Of a stretch of 29,118 nt of DNA, positions 8,395-19,000 are shown one piece after another; position 1 is the first letter of the stretch, and every line of letters starts with the position of its first letter. The notes under the pieces were generated by a model. That model saw nothing but the letters and a program-made list of their open reading frames with translations, was not told where the DNA came from and did no database searches. A program made the translations under genes and the position numbers. The stretch is from Phaeoceros laevis (Eukaryota > Anthocerotophyta > Anthocerotopsida > Notothyladales): positions 1 to 29,118 of the forward strand of contig JBNGIQ010003928.1 of the NCBI GenBank assembly GCA_049999765.1, written 5' to 3'.

Positions 8395-9373
8395 TACTCA
8401 AGCCTGCGTTTATGGCTTGACAAGGTGAAAATTTGAAACGGCATCGTTCTTAAGATGAAGGGGGGATTCTGGCCCCAGTTGTCATCTGTGGGATTCCGCT
8501 TGCTAATTCTTGACGGAAGCCTGCACTTGGCCACATATTGAAATGGCACCGTATTGGACTCGTGGACGGCACTCTGAGCTCCAGGTTTGTCGCAGCTAAA
8601 AAAACTCTTCTCTAAATGTGTGCTGTCTTTCTCCATTGCCTGTCTCTGAAATTTGCTCGTCAGTTCTCTATGAAAGTGCCTTTCCTGTAGTAAGCAATGA
8701 TCTTTTAGAGTGCTACTTCACCACATTCTCACATGCTTCGGTACTCACCTTTCAGACTTCTCGAGCGAGGTCACTTTGCGATATACTAATGTCCTTGGAC
8801 GCAGACAGATAATTGCTCTTGCTGCGATGGACGGAGGCAAGGGATGGACGGAGTCAAAGCGCAAACATGAAGAAAGAGACGAGGGAAGGAGATAGGGGGC
8901 GATTCCGTACTATCCGCAGCAAATGACTCCTCACAATATTAGCTACTCTGCAAAAATGCAAATGGATTAGAGAAACACTGAAACCCACCACTCATTGTTT
9001 GCATCATACAACCGACGCCATCGGAACAGCAGCTGCAAACAAACATACAAAACTTGCTCCACATTCACGTCTTGCCGTGCGGACTGCAGATAAGCCGGGT
9101 TCCGGCACTTTAGCCCCATGACGCCTAGCTGTCGTCTAGAGCACTCTACACCAGTGTTTGCCTTACAATCCGCCACGTGGGCCTAGCGTAAAAACAGAAA
9201 CATAGATGATTTATCCTGCATTTGCAGAATCCTCAGAATTCACAACGCATAATAACAGTAGTCTGCAGACTATGCATTGTGGCGCCGCGGGGCCCACCGC
9301 ACGGTCCTGTCAGGAGTGATCAGAAGTCCTCACTATTTAGCAGACGGAAGCGGCAGAGGGGTTTGCCTTGGCG
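8395..9373. other. Intergenic: PPR 3' UTR, then promoter of the next gene
   Basis: No coding signal is visible; the short ORFs here lack recognisable motifs. The left part should hold the 3' UTR of the P-class PPR gene. The right part is the promoter of the gene at 9374. Confidence 0.5.
9174..9296 (+). promoter_or_regulatory. G-box and two site II-type elements upstream of the gene at 9374
   Basis: CACGTG lies at 9174-9179 and overlaps TGGGCC at 9178-9183. The reverse form GGCCCA lies at 9291-9296, 78 bases before the start codon. TGGGCC/T (site II) elements bind TCP factors and are known to be enriched upstream of plant nuclear genes for mitochondrial and ribosomal proteins. This fits the predicted targeting of the downstream product, but such short motifs also arise by chance. 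Confidence 0.4.
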
Positions 9374-10171
9374 ATGGCTGCCGCTGGCAAAAGGGGGCTG
9401 GTAATTTGCTCGCAGTGGAGCTTGGCCAGCATCTGTCGCTCGCCGCTGCCCCGGACCGCGGCTCTGACTGTTGCAAGGAGGGCGTACGCAGCGTGGGAGG
9501 AGTCGGTGGAAGTGGATCAGGACGTGAGCCCTACCAGGCAGTTGAGACAGGCCTTGAAGGAGGTGAGGTTACAAAAGGCTACACCGGCTTGGCTGCCGCT
9601 CGTGCCAGGGAGCTCCTTTTGGGTGCCGCCGGAGGAGTACGAGGAGGAGGAGAGCGATGACGATGCTGATGACGATGCGGACGTGCACGTAATCACCTGG
9701 CCAGAGACCAATTTCCGACCTTCTAACAATGCCGAGTTGTATTCTCTCATGACACCAATGGGCTGGCCTGCATTAGAGCTGAAGTCCGGTGAGGGTAAGT
9801 GATGACTGTGTCGGATCCCGCTCTCTGAACATGCATGGTGTCAGCCGCCCTCTATACAGCTTCATTTCCAGTGCTTCCGTGTGCTAGTGCTAGCTCGGTG
9901 TGGTCGGAAACCTCCCAATTCTACTGTACTTTAGTTTGAAGGTGAAGCTTTCCTTGTCGTTGAATCCGTTACGAATCCAAGTTCTGTTGTTTAGGTCACG
10001 GCAGTGGGCATGTTCGGGACTGGCTTGATGGCAAAGTATGATGTCCTGGCGCATTGGGTTCCGGTGTGTCTATATGTGAGAAGACCTCATGTGTTTCAGT
10101 CATTGATTCAAGCTTTGGTGTATGTAGCAGAAGGATCATCCGAAAATGAGAGTGATGACGACAACGCTTAA
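9374..10171 (+). CDS. Small acidic protein with predicted organellar targeting peptide
   Basis: Two exons, 9374-9794 and 10131-10171, with a 336-bp GT-AG intron (donor GG/GTAAGT, acceptor GTAGCAG/AA). The splice restores frame and gives 153 residues ending in an acidic Ser/Asp/Glu tail. The ATG at 9374 is preferred over a TTG six bases earlier. The first ~40 residues are basic and hydroxylated, with almost no acids (CRSPLPRTAALTVARRAYA), like a mitochondrial presequence. The middle has LVPGSSFWVPPEEYEEEES followed by a run of Asp, then a GWPALEL segment. I do not recognise the family. Site II promoter elements fit a mitochondrial role. Without splicing the ORF would end after 143 residues; the tail exon is the less certain part. 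Confidence 0.65.
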
Positions 10172-11652
10172 TTGATTTGGTCACCGTTAGCAGGCAAAGG
10201 CAGGGAGACCGTTATTGTTCAACATCAATTATTTTACATGTCTTCGAGCTCCCAGCAACCTCCGGAGCAGCCAGCATTTGGGTTGCAGGAGTCCGGAAGG
10301 TGGTCCTAGTCTGGGCCTTTGGGGGGCAGATGATGACATGCAGGTGTTTTCAAGTTCTTGTGGAGGTGAGGTCCACAAGGGGGCTCTTGCTGAGGCTGGT
10401 AATGGCCTTGCCGGTAGAGTCGGATGGAAGACTCTGTTACTCCTGAGAGCTGCTGCAGCATCAGGTTTGGTTTTTGAGGGCGCTAACTCCCTTAAGATGG
10501 TGCCACCTTGCTCCTGTCCTTTTCTAGGCCAGACGACCGCCCGGCAGATGCAAAACCCTCTCTGCCTTGAGGTCCCACTGAAGACTTTGCCTACACTTTT
10601 CTTACATGCTTTCTGCTACTGTGAATATGTTGTCATCGAGTCACCTCTTTATCTCTTGCTCCTGTATCATGGATGCTGCTTCTGCTGGACCATTGCTAGT
10701 TCAGGCAGATATTTCAGACCTACAGCAAGGCGGAATGAAGACAATGAAGACCCAGACCTTGTACATTGGGCGTCATAGTGCATCTCCACTTTGACATACT
10801 TGTTGCAATATGTATTCAGTCAGATTGGGGGCTAGTTCCTGAAGGGATTATTGGATAAGCAACCTTGCAATCTGGCGTCTTGGTTGGGTGGTGGGCAGTA
10901 GGCAGTCGGGACAACTGGTTCGCCACCAACCTATGGTTCTAAGAGTTGGACGGCCGGCTGGAGGGAGAAGTCCCAAAAGTACACTTGTTAGAGGACGTCC
11001 TCTTTCTGAACCAAAGATTGGGGCAGTACAAGAAGCTGTCCAAGAAAATGTTCCCAACCTCCATCTGCAGCTGGCTCCACTAATTTCTAGCAGCTGAAGA
11101 TGAAACTTGCACGAGTTCTCTGGAACACCTACTAGTAGATCCAATTTAGGAATTAAGACATAAGTCGGTAGACTCGGTACACCCCCAAACCCAACAGCTC
11201 GCGAAGCATTGTGCCTTAGAAATGCACACTGCCCCGGGCTTCCAGAGTTCAGTTATCACAAATTGACTAGCAAAGGTTGTGTGATTGGAATGAGGTCCAT
11301 GACACGTAGGGGCTAAGAAAAATAATAATCATAAGCTGGATGAGTGGATCAGGACAAGTTATTATTGTGCACACATGGGTACCATGACATTTAACGTTTC
11401 GGTAACTATACAGTATAACAAAGCAGCTTTGGCACTCAACTGCACTCTGTCGCGGCATCTCTACTGTAAACTTCTGCCATTCGACAATCTCCTTTAGACA
11501 GACCACTGATACGCGAACACCTAGTGCTGACAAGTGTCTTGATCCGCAGAGGCTGACCGGCAGCTAGAAAGCGGAGTGGCACTGCAACTTAGGACCTCAC
11601 CATAACACCGTGCCCGTAACATCCACGTCGCTAGTCTCGTCAAACCGGGGGC
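10172..11652. other. Intergenic stretch without a firm gene
   Basis: The left part should include the 3' UTR of the preceding gene. Between 10.2 and 11.1 kb several short ORFs look mildly coding-like, but none has a known domain; the best spliced candidate is listed separately. From 11.1 to 11.65 kb I see nothing. Confidence 0.4.
10238..11097 (+). CDS. Candidate two-exon small basic protein (speculative)
   Basis: An ATG at 10238 opens MSSSSQQPPEQPAFGLQES, a composition unlike random sequence, but the frame stops at 10307. A possible donor (AG/GTGGTC at 10299/10300) and a possible acceptor (GGGCAG/T at 10898/10899) would join exons 10238-10299 and 10899-11097 in frame, giving 86 residues. The second part is basic, with VLRVGRPAGGRSPKS and an amphipathic VQEAVQENVPNLHLQL near the end. 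The donor is weak and the intron, about 600 bp, is longer than the others here. The frame match has a one-in-three chance of being accidental. No family is recognised. Confidence 0.22.
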
Positions 11653-12132
11653 TCAGCTATCTCCCATAAGAAAGTCTACATTCATCATCTGCTGCAGAAT
11701 CTGCCGTTCCATTTCCTGCTCCACATACATTTGAAGCTGGTCCTGGATCTGGCGCTGGATTTCCTGATTGAGGTGGTTCTGAATTTGACGGTTCAGCTCC
11801 TGATTCAGGAGCTCCTGCAAATACTGAGAAACAGAGCCCTGGTAATAGCTGGATCCATCGGTCTGAGAGGACGGAGATTGCACCACCTCCCGGGTTTGAC
11901 TCCACCGTAGGCGATGCTCCCTAAGCCGCTTATCCCGCGACTGGTCTTCCTCTAGCAGATCAAGAATGCCCCGACTCTGGCCTGGGACAGTGTCGCCGAT
12001 GTGGTTCTGGGCTAGACCACGGATGAGTTCGGGCATGAGGTACTCCACCGACCCCCCACGCCCGACCAGCGACCTTGCCGATCCTGCGGGCTGTGGCCCT
12101 CCAGCCTCCCCCACCCTATCCATGCTCGACAT
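11653..12132 (-). CDS. Gln-rich coiled-coil protein of unknown function
   Basis: Minus-strand ORF of 159 residues from the ATG at 12132; the frame stays open upstream but only to non-ATG codons. The N-terminal part is Gly/Ser-rich. Residues ~45-90 are charged and probably helical. From about residue 104 to 150 comes a Gln/Glu-rich amphipathic helix with an internal 12-residue repeat (NQELNRQIQNHL, then NQEIQRQIQDQL), which should form a coiled coil for self-association or partner binding. I do not recognise a family. A two-exon form with a start nearer 12260 (reading MSSCAVCAELRAQI in another frame) cannot be excluded. It lies 268 bases downstream of the PPR gene on the same strand, and nothing links their roles. 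Confidence 0.5.
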   Translation of the reverse strand: MSSMDRVGEAGGPQPAGSARSLVGRGGSVEYLMPELIRGLAQNHIGDTVPGQSRGILDLLEEDQSRDKRLREHRLRWSQTREVVQSPSSQTDGSSYYQGSVSQYLQELLNQELNRQIQNHLNQEIQRQIQDQLQMYVEQEMERQILQQMMNVDFLMGDS

Positions 12133-12400
12133 ACCCACGAGGCTGACGATGAGAGGTAGCGCGAAATGCGTCGCATGGCCCGCTGATTCCGACTGACAGT
12201 CTGCCAAAACCTGCTATTTGTGCCCTAAGCTCCGCACACACCGCACACGATGACATTTCCAAGAGTAATAAGTCCCTAAACGCACTGCCCCGGTTCCCGC
12301 AGCAATGACGATTTCCATCCACGGGGACATGAATGGTGATTGGCTGCTGAGTCCATATTAGAGTAGGGGCTCGAGACAATCCGCACATCTCTTACCAGGA

Positions 12401-15049
12401 CTATGGTGGCATTTTGAGGATTCCATATGCAATGGCCAGCTTCTCGCCACATGGTGCCACCTGCTTGTCGTCATCAGGCATGTCCAGCAATACTGAGTCA
12501 AGGTGGTGCACATATCCTTTTCCCTTCATCGCGAACATAACTTGTTGCAGCGTTGCATAGACATGTCGTGTTCGAGGATGTTCTGTATGCCCAACCCCAA
12601 AAGTATGTACAGTTCCATCGATGTCAGTCCACCGACTCTGTCCTTGCTGTTTCAATGCTCCTGTTTGCACTCGAGTGGCTTGGATCTCCTTAGCATCCTC
12701 CCACATATGAGCCGCAGCATAGATGTTCGACATCATGACGTACATAGATGCATCAGTTTGACCCAATTGAATTGCAGATTCAAATGCATGTCTTCCGAGC
12801 TCCAGATTTTTCCATTTACAACAGGCACCCAACAGAGAGCTCCAGACCACACCATCAGGTTGCAAGGGCATCGTTTTAACCATAGCCAGTGCTTTGTCCA
12901 CCTGACCTGCACGACCAAGGAGATCAACCATGCAAGTATAATGGTCCAGAGTTGGAGTAATGTCATAGTCTCTGCTCATACTCTCGAAGTACTCATGGCC
13001 CTTGTCCAGTATGCCCCCATGACTGCACACGTTGAGAACGCTGACAAAGGTAGCACTAGTTGGCTGTATACCTTGTTCTTCCATTTCCCTGAACAAGGTC
13101 TCAACAGCTTCACTCTCTCCTTGGTGAGCATACCCAGCAATCAAGGCATTCCAAGCCACAACATCTTTCGTGGGGAGGTGATCGAACACCCGTCGTGCAA
13201 TTTCCATACTCCCACATTTACCATACATGTCAATCAATGATGTTGACACAAATAAATTACTTGTCGGTATTCCAGATTCAAAAATTTCAGCATGAATCGC
13301 CTTTCCCCTGTCGACCCCAACAATGTCACCACAAGCCTTGAGGGCACCAACATATGTCCTTTCATTTGGCAGAAGACCTTCCTGTTGCATTTGATCATAC
13401 AACTCCAAGGCTGCCTCACCATCTTCCAACTGGGCATACCCCAAGATCATGGTATTCCAGGAGACCACATCTCGGTACGGCATCCTCTCAAAGACACGCT
13501 TTGCATCCACCAGGCTCTCACACTTAGCATACACATCCACCAGCATGGTCCCCACAAATATATCTGACTCAAACTCCCACCTGACAATGTCCAAGTGGAT
13601 GCCTCGGACTTGCTCCAGACACCGTTGTTTTACAAGGACTTCAGATTTATTTCCTTCTTTGGATTCTACCATGCTGCTGCAAGCTTTGAGTGCACCAACA
13701 AATGTCCGATCATCTGGTGCGACACCTTCCAGTAGCATCTGCGCATACAACTGTATAGCCTCTTCACCATTTTCCATCTGGGTGTACCCCATGATGATGG
13801 CATTCCATGAGACCACATTACGACGTGTCATCTTCTCAAAGACACGCCTAGCATCGACTAGGTTCCCAAGTTTAGCATAAGCATCCACCAGCATGGTCCC
13901 CACAAATAAATCTGACTCAAACCCACTCTTCACTATCTGTGAATGGAGGACTCTTACCTGCTCCAGGCTTCGTTTCCTCACAGCTGTTCCATCAGATTCA
14001 TTGCCTCCTTTCGGCACAGCTAGGCTACAACAAGCCTTCAAAGCACCAACGAACGTTCTGTCATCTGGGACTATCCCTTCTTGCTGCATTTGTGTATACA
14101 ATTCCAAAGCCACGGCACCCTCCTCCACCTGGGCGTACCCAAGGATTATGGCAGTCCAGGAAACCACATCGCGCCGAGGCATCCTGTCAAAGATGTGCCT
14201 GGCATCAACAAGGCTGCCACATTTCGCATACACATCGACCAACATGGTCCCCACAAATACGTCCAGCTCAGACCCACTGTTCAGTATGTCTGAGTGGATC
14301 TTTCTGACTTGCTCCAGGCACCGTCCTCTGCGTTCCCCACCACCTTCCTTCCCCGATATTGATGCTAAAAGGGCACTGCAACCCTTCAGTGCACCAACAA
14401 AAGTTCGGTCATCAGGTACCACGCCTTCCTGCTGCATCCGAGTGTACATCTGCAAAGCAAGCTCACCCTCATCCATCTGGGCATACCCCAGAATCATGGC
14501 AGTCCAGGAAACGACATTACGATGAGGAATCTTTTCAAAGACATCTCTAGCATCCACGAGGCTTCCACATTTTGCATATAGGTCGACCAGCATGCTTCCC
14601 ACAAACACATTCAAGTCAGACCCAGTTTCCACCATATGGGCATGAATTTGCTTACCACTTTCCAGGTCGTGCAGGATCCTGCATGCCTTCAACGCAGCAA
14701 CAAATGTGTACGAGTTAGGTTTAACTCCAGCCTCTCGCATTTCCTCATAGACCCTAAGAGCCAGTCTACCTCGCCCACACTTGGCATGCTGTGATATCAG
14801 AGCGTTCCAGGAAAATTCATCCCGTGGAGGTAACCTCAACTCAACGATATCTCCGGTTTTAAGCTCAGTACAACTTTCCGAGGTGCCTGAACCAGCTGTC
14901 GGAAATGGTGTACTTGTTCCTAGAGCCTCTTTCACCCATCGTGGGGTATTCCAACCGTCTACCCAAAGTCCCTCTTTCGTTCTCTTATGCCTAAAATCGG
15001 GAGACTTTGAATGGAGCTGGGAATTATAGCATCCCAATCGTGAGTCCAT
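12401..15049 (-). CDS. PLS-class PPR protein with truncated, inactive DYW domain
   Basis: Intron-less ORF; from the first ATG (15049) it codes for 882 residues. After ~75 residues without motif it has PLS-type repeats with typical cores (FVGTMLVDVYAKCGSLVDA, DVVSWTAIILGYAQ, FVGALKAC). E1/E2 motifs follow (VVWSSLLGACCKWKNLELG, then GQSRWTDIDGTVHTFGVG), and then only the first ~40 residues of a DYW domain. DYW domains deaminate C to U in organelle RNA using a zinc-binding HxE motif and two CxxC motifs. Here the usual HSEKLAIA block reads PCGEKLAIAYG, so the His-Ser pair is missing, and the protein stops at ILKMPP, before the CxxC motifs. It probably still binds RNA and may need a DYW partner in trans. 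Three L-type units carry long charged inserts. No clear targeting peptide is visible; a strong donor (AAA/GTAAGT at 15101-15102) suggests that an upstream first exon may exist. Confidence 0.9.
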   Translation of the reverse strand: MDSRLGCYNSQLHSKSPDFRHKRTKEGLWVDGWNTPRWVKEALGTSTPFPTAGSGTSESCTELKTGDIVELRLPPRDEFSWNALISQHAKCGRGRLALRVYEEMREAGVKPNSYTFVAALKACRILHDLESGKQIHAHMVETGSDLNVFVGSMLVDLYAKCGSLVDARDVFEKIPHRNVVSWTAMILGYAQMDEGELALQMYTRMQQEGVVPDDRTFVGALKGCSALLASISGKEGGGERRGRCLEQVRKIHSDILNSGSELDVFVGTMLVDVYAKCGSLVDARHIFDRMPRRDVVSWTAIILGYAQVEEGAVALELYTQMQQEGIVPDDRTFVGALKACCSLAVPKGGNESDGTAVRKRSLEQVRVLHSQIVKSGFESDLFVGTMLVDAYAKLGNLVDARRVFEKMTRRNVVSWNAIIMGYTQMENGEEAIQLYAQMLLEGVAPDDRTFVGALKACSSMVESKEGNKSEVLVKQRCLEQVRGIHLDIVRWEFESDIFVGTMLVDVYAKCESLVDAKRVFERMPYRDVVSWNTMILGYAQLEDGEAALELYDQMQQEGLLPNERTYVGALKACGDIVGVDRGKAIHAEIFESGIPTSNLFVSTSLIDMYGKCGSMEIARRVFDHLPTKDVVAWNALIAGYAHQGESEAVETLFREMEEQGIQPTSATFVSVLNVCSHGGILDKGHEYFESMSRDYDITPTLDHYTCMVDLLGRAGQVDKALAMVKTMPLQPDGVVWSSLLGACCKWKNLELGRHAFESAIQLGQTDASMYVMMSNIYAAAHMWEDAKEIQATRVQTGALKQQGQSRWTDIDGTVHTFGVGHTEHPRTRHVYATLQQVMFAMKGKGYVHHLDSVLLDMPDDDKQVAPCGEKLAIAYGILKMPP

Positions 15050-17161
15050 TGCGTGCTTACACAAGCCACCAAGCAGTATGAGAGCCCAAGGTTGCAACTT
15101 ACTTTGTTGTTTCTGTTGTCCCACCACTCAATGGGATTCTTGAAGTACCGGTCCCAAAGCTTCCCCACACTAAGTTGGTCTTCCATGGACGACAAACCTA
15201 CAGGAGTTAGGACAGTACATGTTAGGCCAGTAGCCAACCGCAGACAAAGCAACTTGATGCAGGTAAGACTCGTCAGGAAGGAGAAGTATACCGTTTTCAG
15301 CAGCACCAGATGTTCCACCAGAACCAGCCGTAAAATCCATGAAAGAGTTGAGGTCAGTTTGCAAGCAGTCAAGTATTTTGCAATTCGCTGGCCTCCACAT
15401 TACGGAGACCGATGCCTTGTGATCCCCAATTTCCGCAGGCTGAAAGCATGCCAGTGGTGTCTCCAATTTTTCGTCGGATTGTAAGCCAGTGCCACATCCC
15501 AGCCTTGCCCCTTCACATGAGACCACTCCGATGCTCTGTGACATTACCATATGCAAACCCTGCTATTTCCACAGAGAATCCCTCCTGGCTAACAAGGGCT
15601 CTTGTTGCCGGAAGAGGTGGATGGTGGACCTCTCTGCATGTTGAAAACTGTAGTCTGAACTGGTCACTGAAACGCAGACAGTCTGATGGCAAAGTAATCA
15701 ATCGGATGTGAACCCCAAAACCTAGATTTGAATGTGAAGCTGCTTCGACATGAGGATCCCCTGGATAGCCATGCCTTGGAACCATAAACACGAGTATTTC
15801 TGCTTTCTAGCTTGCTGAAAATTGTCCGTCTCATGTCAGGCTCCCAGGAGAACCAGCAGAGCTTGCCGACGGGGAGGTATTGGGAGGCCTCGACAACTGA
15901 AGGCAACACCTGGCATCACAATGAGAAAGTGAGCAGATTGCGGCTGGAAAACGAGCTGATGCAAGTGAAGACTTTGAAGCAGGTCCCTCAACATCGGTCA
16001 CTTGCTTGTACTGAATCCTATTTGTAGTGAATGAAGGTGCAATTATTGGAATGCCAAAACCACATAAGTAATTTCCGTCATCCTTGGTGCATATCTACTT
16101 GGGTCTCAAATCCGCATAAAGCACGTGAAGCTTTTCTACGCTGGGAAGCGTGTATACCAAGAAGCGGCCAGCACTTTTCTTTACGTCATCGGCTCTGCCC
16201 ACAGCTTGAAGAAGATTCACGTGAAACAGCTATGCGAAGATACGAGCGTTACAAAACCTTATGAGTCAGCTTAACCTCAGTCGCCCTCAACCAGACGCCG
16301 TCACAAACAGACAAGGACATCAGCTCCAAAGAGGTGAAATTTGCCCTCTTGCAATCAGAAGTGGAATTACCTACTCAATCCTATGCGGCCAATGTGGCTT
16401 TGATCGACATGTCTGCCGAACCCTGTGGCCAAGTTTGACGGTGCGACTGTCCGTCCTGAAACCATTAGCCGGGATACAAATTGCTTCACATTGTCCCGCC
16501 GGAGCACTTACTTCTCTGATATTTGGAGCTGGGGGCATAAACTTCGGCTCAATGTGGAGAAAATTTCGGCGTAACAAGGTTGCTTACAGACTTGAAGTGG
16601 CACGACCTATCTCCCACACACTAACCATGGCCACGGCCCAGCTTATGCCTGGAAACTTTTATGCTGAATGCGGATCGCCCGCTCCCCACTCTCTGCTGAT
16701 GCAAAAGGTCGTCAAATCGTGGTTAAGTTAGGGCCCGAAGATGTGCTTTGTGTGCAACAGACTGCTATAGGACCGAAGCAAGTTTTCGAGATTGTAGCCA
16801 GTTTGATTTGATGGTCACCTACAGCTGGAAAGGCGTCTGCGCAAAAGCTAATTCCGTTGCTGGTTCACAGCACCACATGCTCACAGAAAGGAACTGATGT
16901 CATGTTGGTGGTTTGCCCTAACCCGAGGACGAAGTTCAAACAGTGCACCGACCAAGGTTAAAAGCAGCATTGCTCGAAAGCGATTTCCTTGTCATCTCAT
17001 CGGTACATCGGTACATTAGCCCGATGATGGAGCCTCTTTCTCATTCATTCCTACAATTTTTGGAACCATCTAGACTTACTGAAAGAGCAGGAGGTCTCCA
17101 TCTTCAGGGGATGGTTCCTGGTCTCTGTCACGCAATTCCATATGATGAGTACAAAGTCTGA
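15050..17161. other. Unresolved region with coding-like fragments on both strands
   Basis: No complete gene can be built. On the minus strand, 15170-15556 is open for 128 codons, with stretches such as GAAENGILLLPDESYLHQVAL, and open pieces in other frames reach up to 15909. On the plus strand, open pieces at 16265-16438 (including VKFALLQSEVELPTQSY), 16404-16574 (including AKFDGATVRPETIS) and about 16700-16810 (GRQIVVKLGPEDVL) overlap or follow one another in shifting frames. This looks like an eroded gene or old insertion, but I recognise no family and cannot settle the strand. Some of the minus-strand part may be 5' sequence of the PPR gene at 12401-15049. Confidence 0.3.
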
Positions 17162-19000
17162 CGCAGTGACGCAAGTTGTTCGAATTAATAAGCACCGAAG
17201 TGCCTTAATCTGACGGCCTAGACTTTGACTAGGGCATACGTGTAACTAAAACGTACACACGGAGATTGTGCTTGCTTCGCCGCCAAGTGATGAGTTGTAG
17301 CGACGAGCTTTGTGTTTATGGAGAAGCTCAGGTTTAGAAAGTAAGGACCCGTCACCCACTTTCCTGCACAAGACTCCAAAGCCCTGGCGAGCTAGTATCC
17401 GTACAAAAACTGCAAGACAGCCAGAGCTGCATGTGCTAGACTAGTCTGCCATCCAATTGTACTCAAGACAAGCTTAAGGGATGTAGCGAAAACATTCAAT
17501 CTCTATATAGGTATGTTATGTAAAATATGTAGATAAATTTTAAATAATTATTTATTTATGTGTTGCTGCTTCAAAAACATGCATGAGGATGAAGAATTTA
17601 AAAGAACTACTAGGGTTCTTTGAAAATTTCCGAGATGAACCATTACATTGGAGATTTATAACAAAGTTACGAGAAACCGGCATGGTGGCTGAGGTACATA
17701 CGTCCCTGGCCAAGAGGGTTGGGGGGCGATGGACTACATTGGTTTACTAGACTATTCGCATTCAAGGAGGCTTTGCTCCATAGAGAGAATGATGCTTGAC
17801 ATGCAACAACAAAAGAAGTGCATTGGGAGGCTGGAGCTTATTGGTTTCATCAGCAAGAGCACAATTTTGTAGATTCCGAACTACTAGGAACATTGACGTA
17901 TTGTAAAATGGTAGAATATTGATGCTTGGTCGGAGATAGAGCACAATACTATTACTACATTAGTTCTACATGCATGCATAGCCAAACTTCACATAAATGA
18001 CAATATAGGTAGAGAATTGTTGTCCGGCTTGTGGTTTGCTTCCACCTTCTTGCCCATTGTCTGGTATTCTTTGCCTTGCAATCTATATTCTTGGATCATG
18101 AATCATGATCTTTGATAGAGCATTTGTTAGCAATTGCAAGCCTTGATTTTGCATGTTACCAATGCTTTCTCCACCAACAACCATAAATGCCTTCAAATTC
18201 ACACAAACTTGGTAAACAACATAATTGATTTCAGACTACTTACATTTATTCATATGGGAAGTGAAAAATACTTAGTCCTAAATAGAAATTAAGGAGCTAT
18301 TGCCTTTGTGCTTACAAACAACATTACAAAAACCTTGGTCTTTTTTTAATAATGGCACTATTCATGCTCCTTCAACCATCTAATAAGTCAAGCTTCCACA
18401 TCTTCCCCATGGAGACTCGCATTTGTAGGTGCACGATTGCGGAATTTATGGATGAACAATATCTCTACTACAATTAGACTACATGTCGAAGAGCGTTCTA
18501 TGAAGAGCTCCCTATGAAGAGCTTCCTTCACACGAAATTAATCATGTCTTTTACAGAAAAATGCAATTCAAAGTGCTAGTCAAATAGGACAAGGTAGCAT
18601 AGATGGGGTTAGGGAAGGAAGGAGAGCTTATGGTAAAAACCACCTGGTGCCAAGGAAAGGGCACAAAAGGAACCTTGCTTGAACATATGTTGCTTTTTGA
18701 AACCACTGTTCGATTATTTTTGCCACTGGATTGTGCAAAGTTCCTCGTTTCTGCCACATGGGACGGAGGGGTTGGACAGCTTGACGGCCGGCTAGGAGCG
18801 GGAAAAATTGCGGCTACAGCTTCGCGTTGGGGCCAACCTTCGGACCTTAGGAAACCACCAACGTCTCTTTAGGGTGCAAAAGGAAGCCGACTCACAGGCT
18901 AATTACTAGTTACTGTTAGGGCGAATGGTTGGCGGGAAGTCGAATGGAGGACAAAATATCATGCGTCGTGAGGTAAATCCAAGCCAGGTTACGTTCCCTA
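17162..19000. other. AT-rich intergenic DNA without recognised genes
   Basis: There are no ORFs with recognisable motifs. The part from about 17.5 to 18.5 kb is distinctly AT-rich. A short imperfect duplication (CTATGAAGAGCT at 18498-18509 and again at 18512-18523) is the only local repeat noticed. It may be old transposon debris, but no ends or domains can be shown. Confidence 0.4.

Noticed and set aside
10215-10778. 187-codon plus-strand ORF
   Set aside because: Composition is Cys/Leu-rich with no motif, there is no support beyond openness, and it overlaps other equally weak frames.
12116-12388. 90-codon minus ORF just after the PPR stop, as the missing second half of the DYW domain
   Set aside because: It lacks the CxxC and DYW end motifs; the residues do not match the DYW C-terminal half.
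12503-14525. Several plus-strand ORFs of 120-245 codons
   Set aside because: They are antisense to the well-supported minus-strand PPR gene and repeat with its PPR period, so they are shadows.
16261-16731. 156-codon plus-strand ORF as an intact gene
   Set aside because: Other frames on the same strand look more coding-like over the same bases, and no domain is recognised, so it was kept only as part of an unresolved region.
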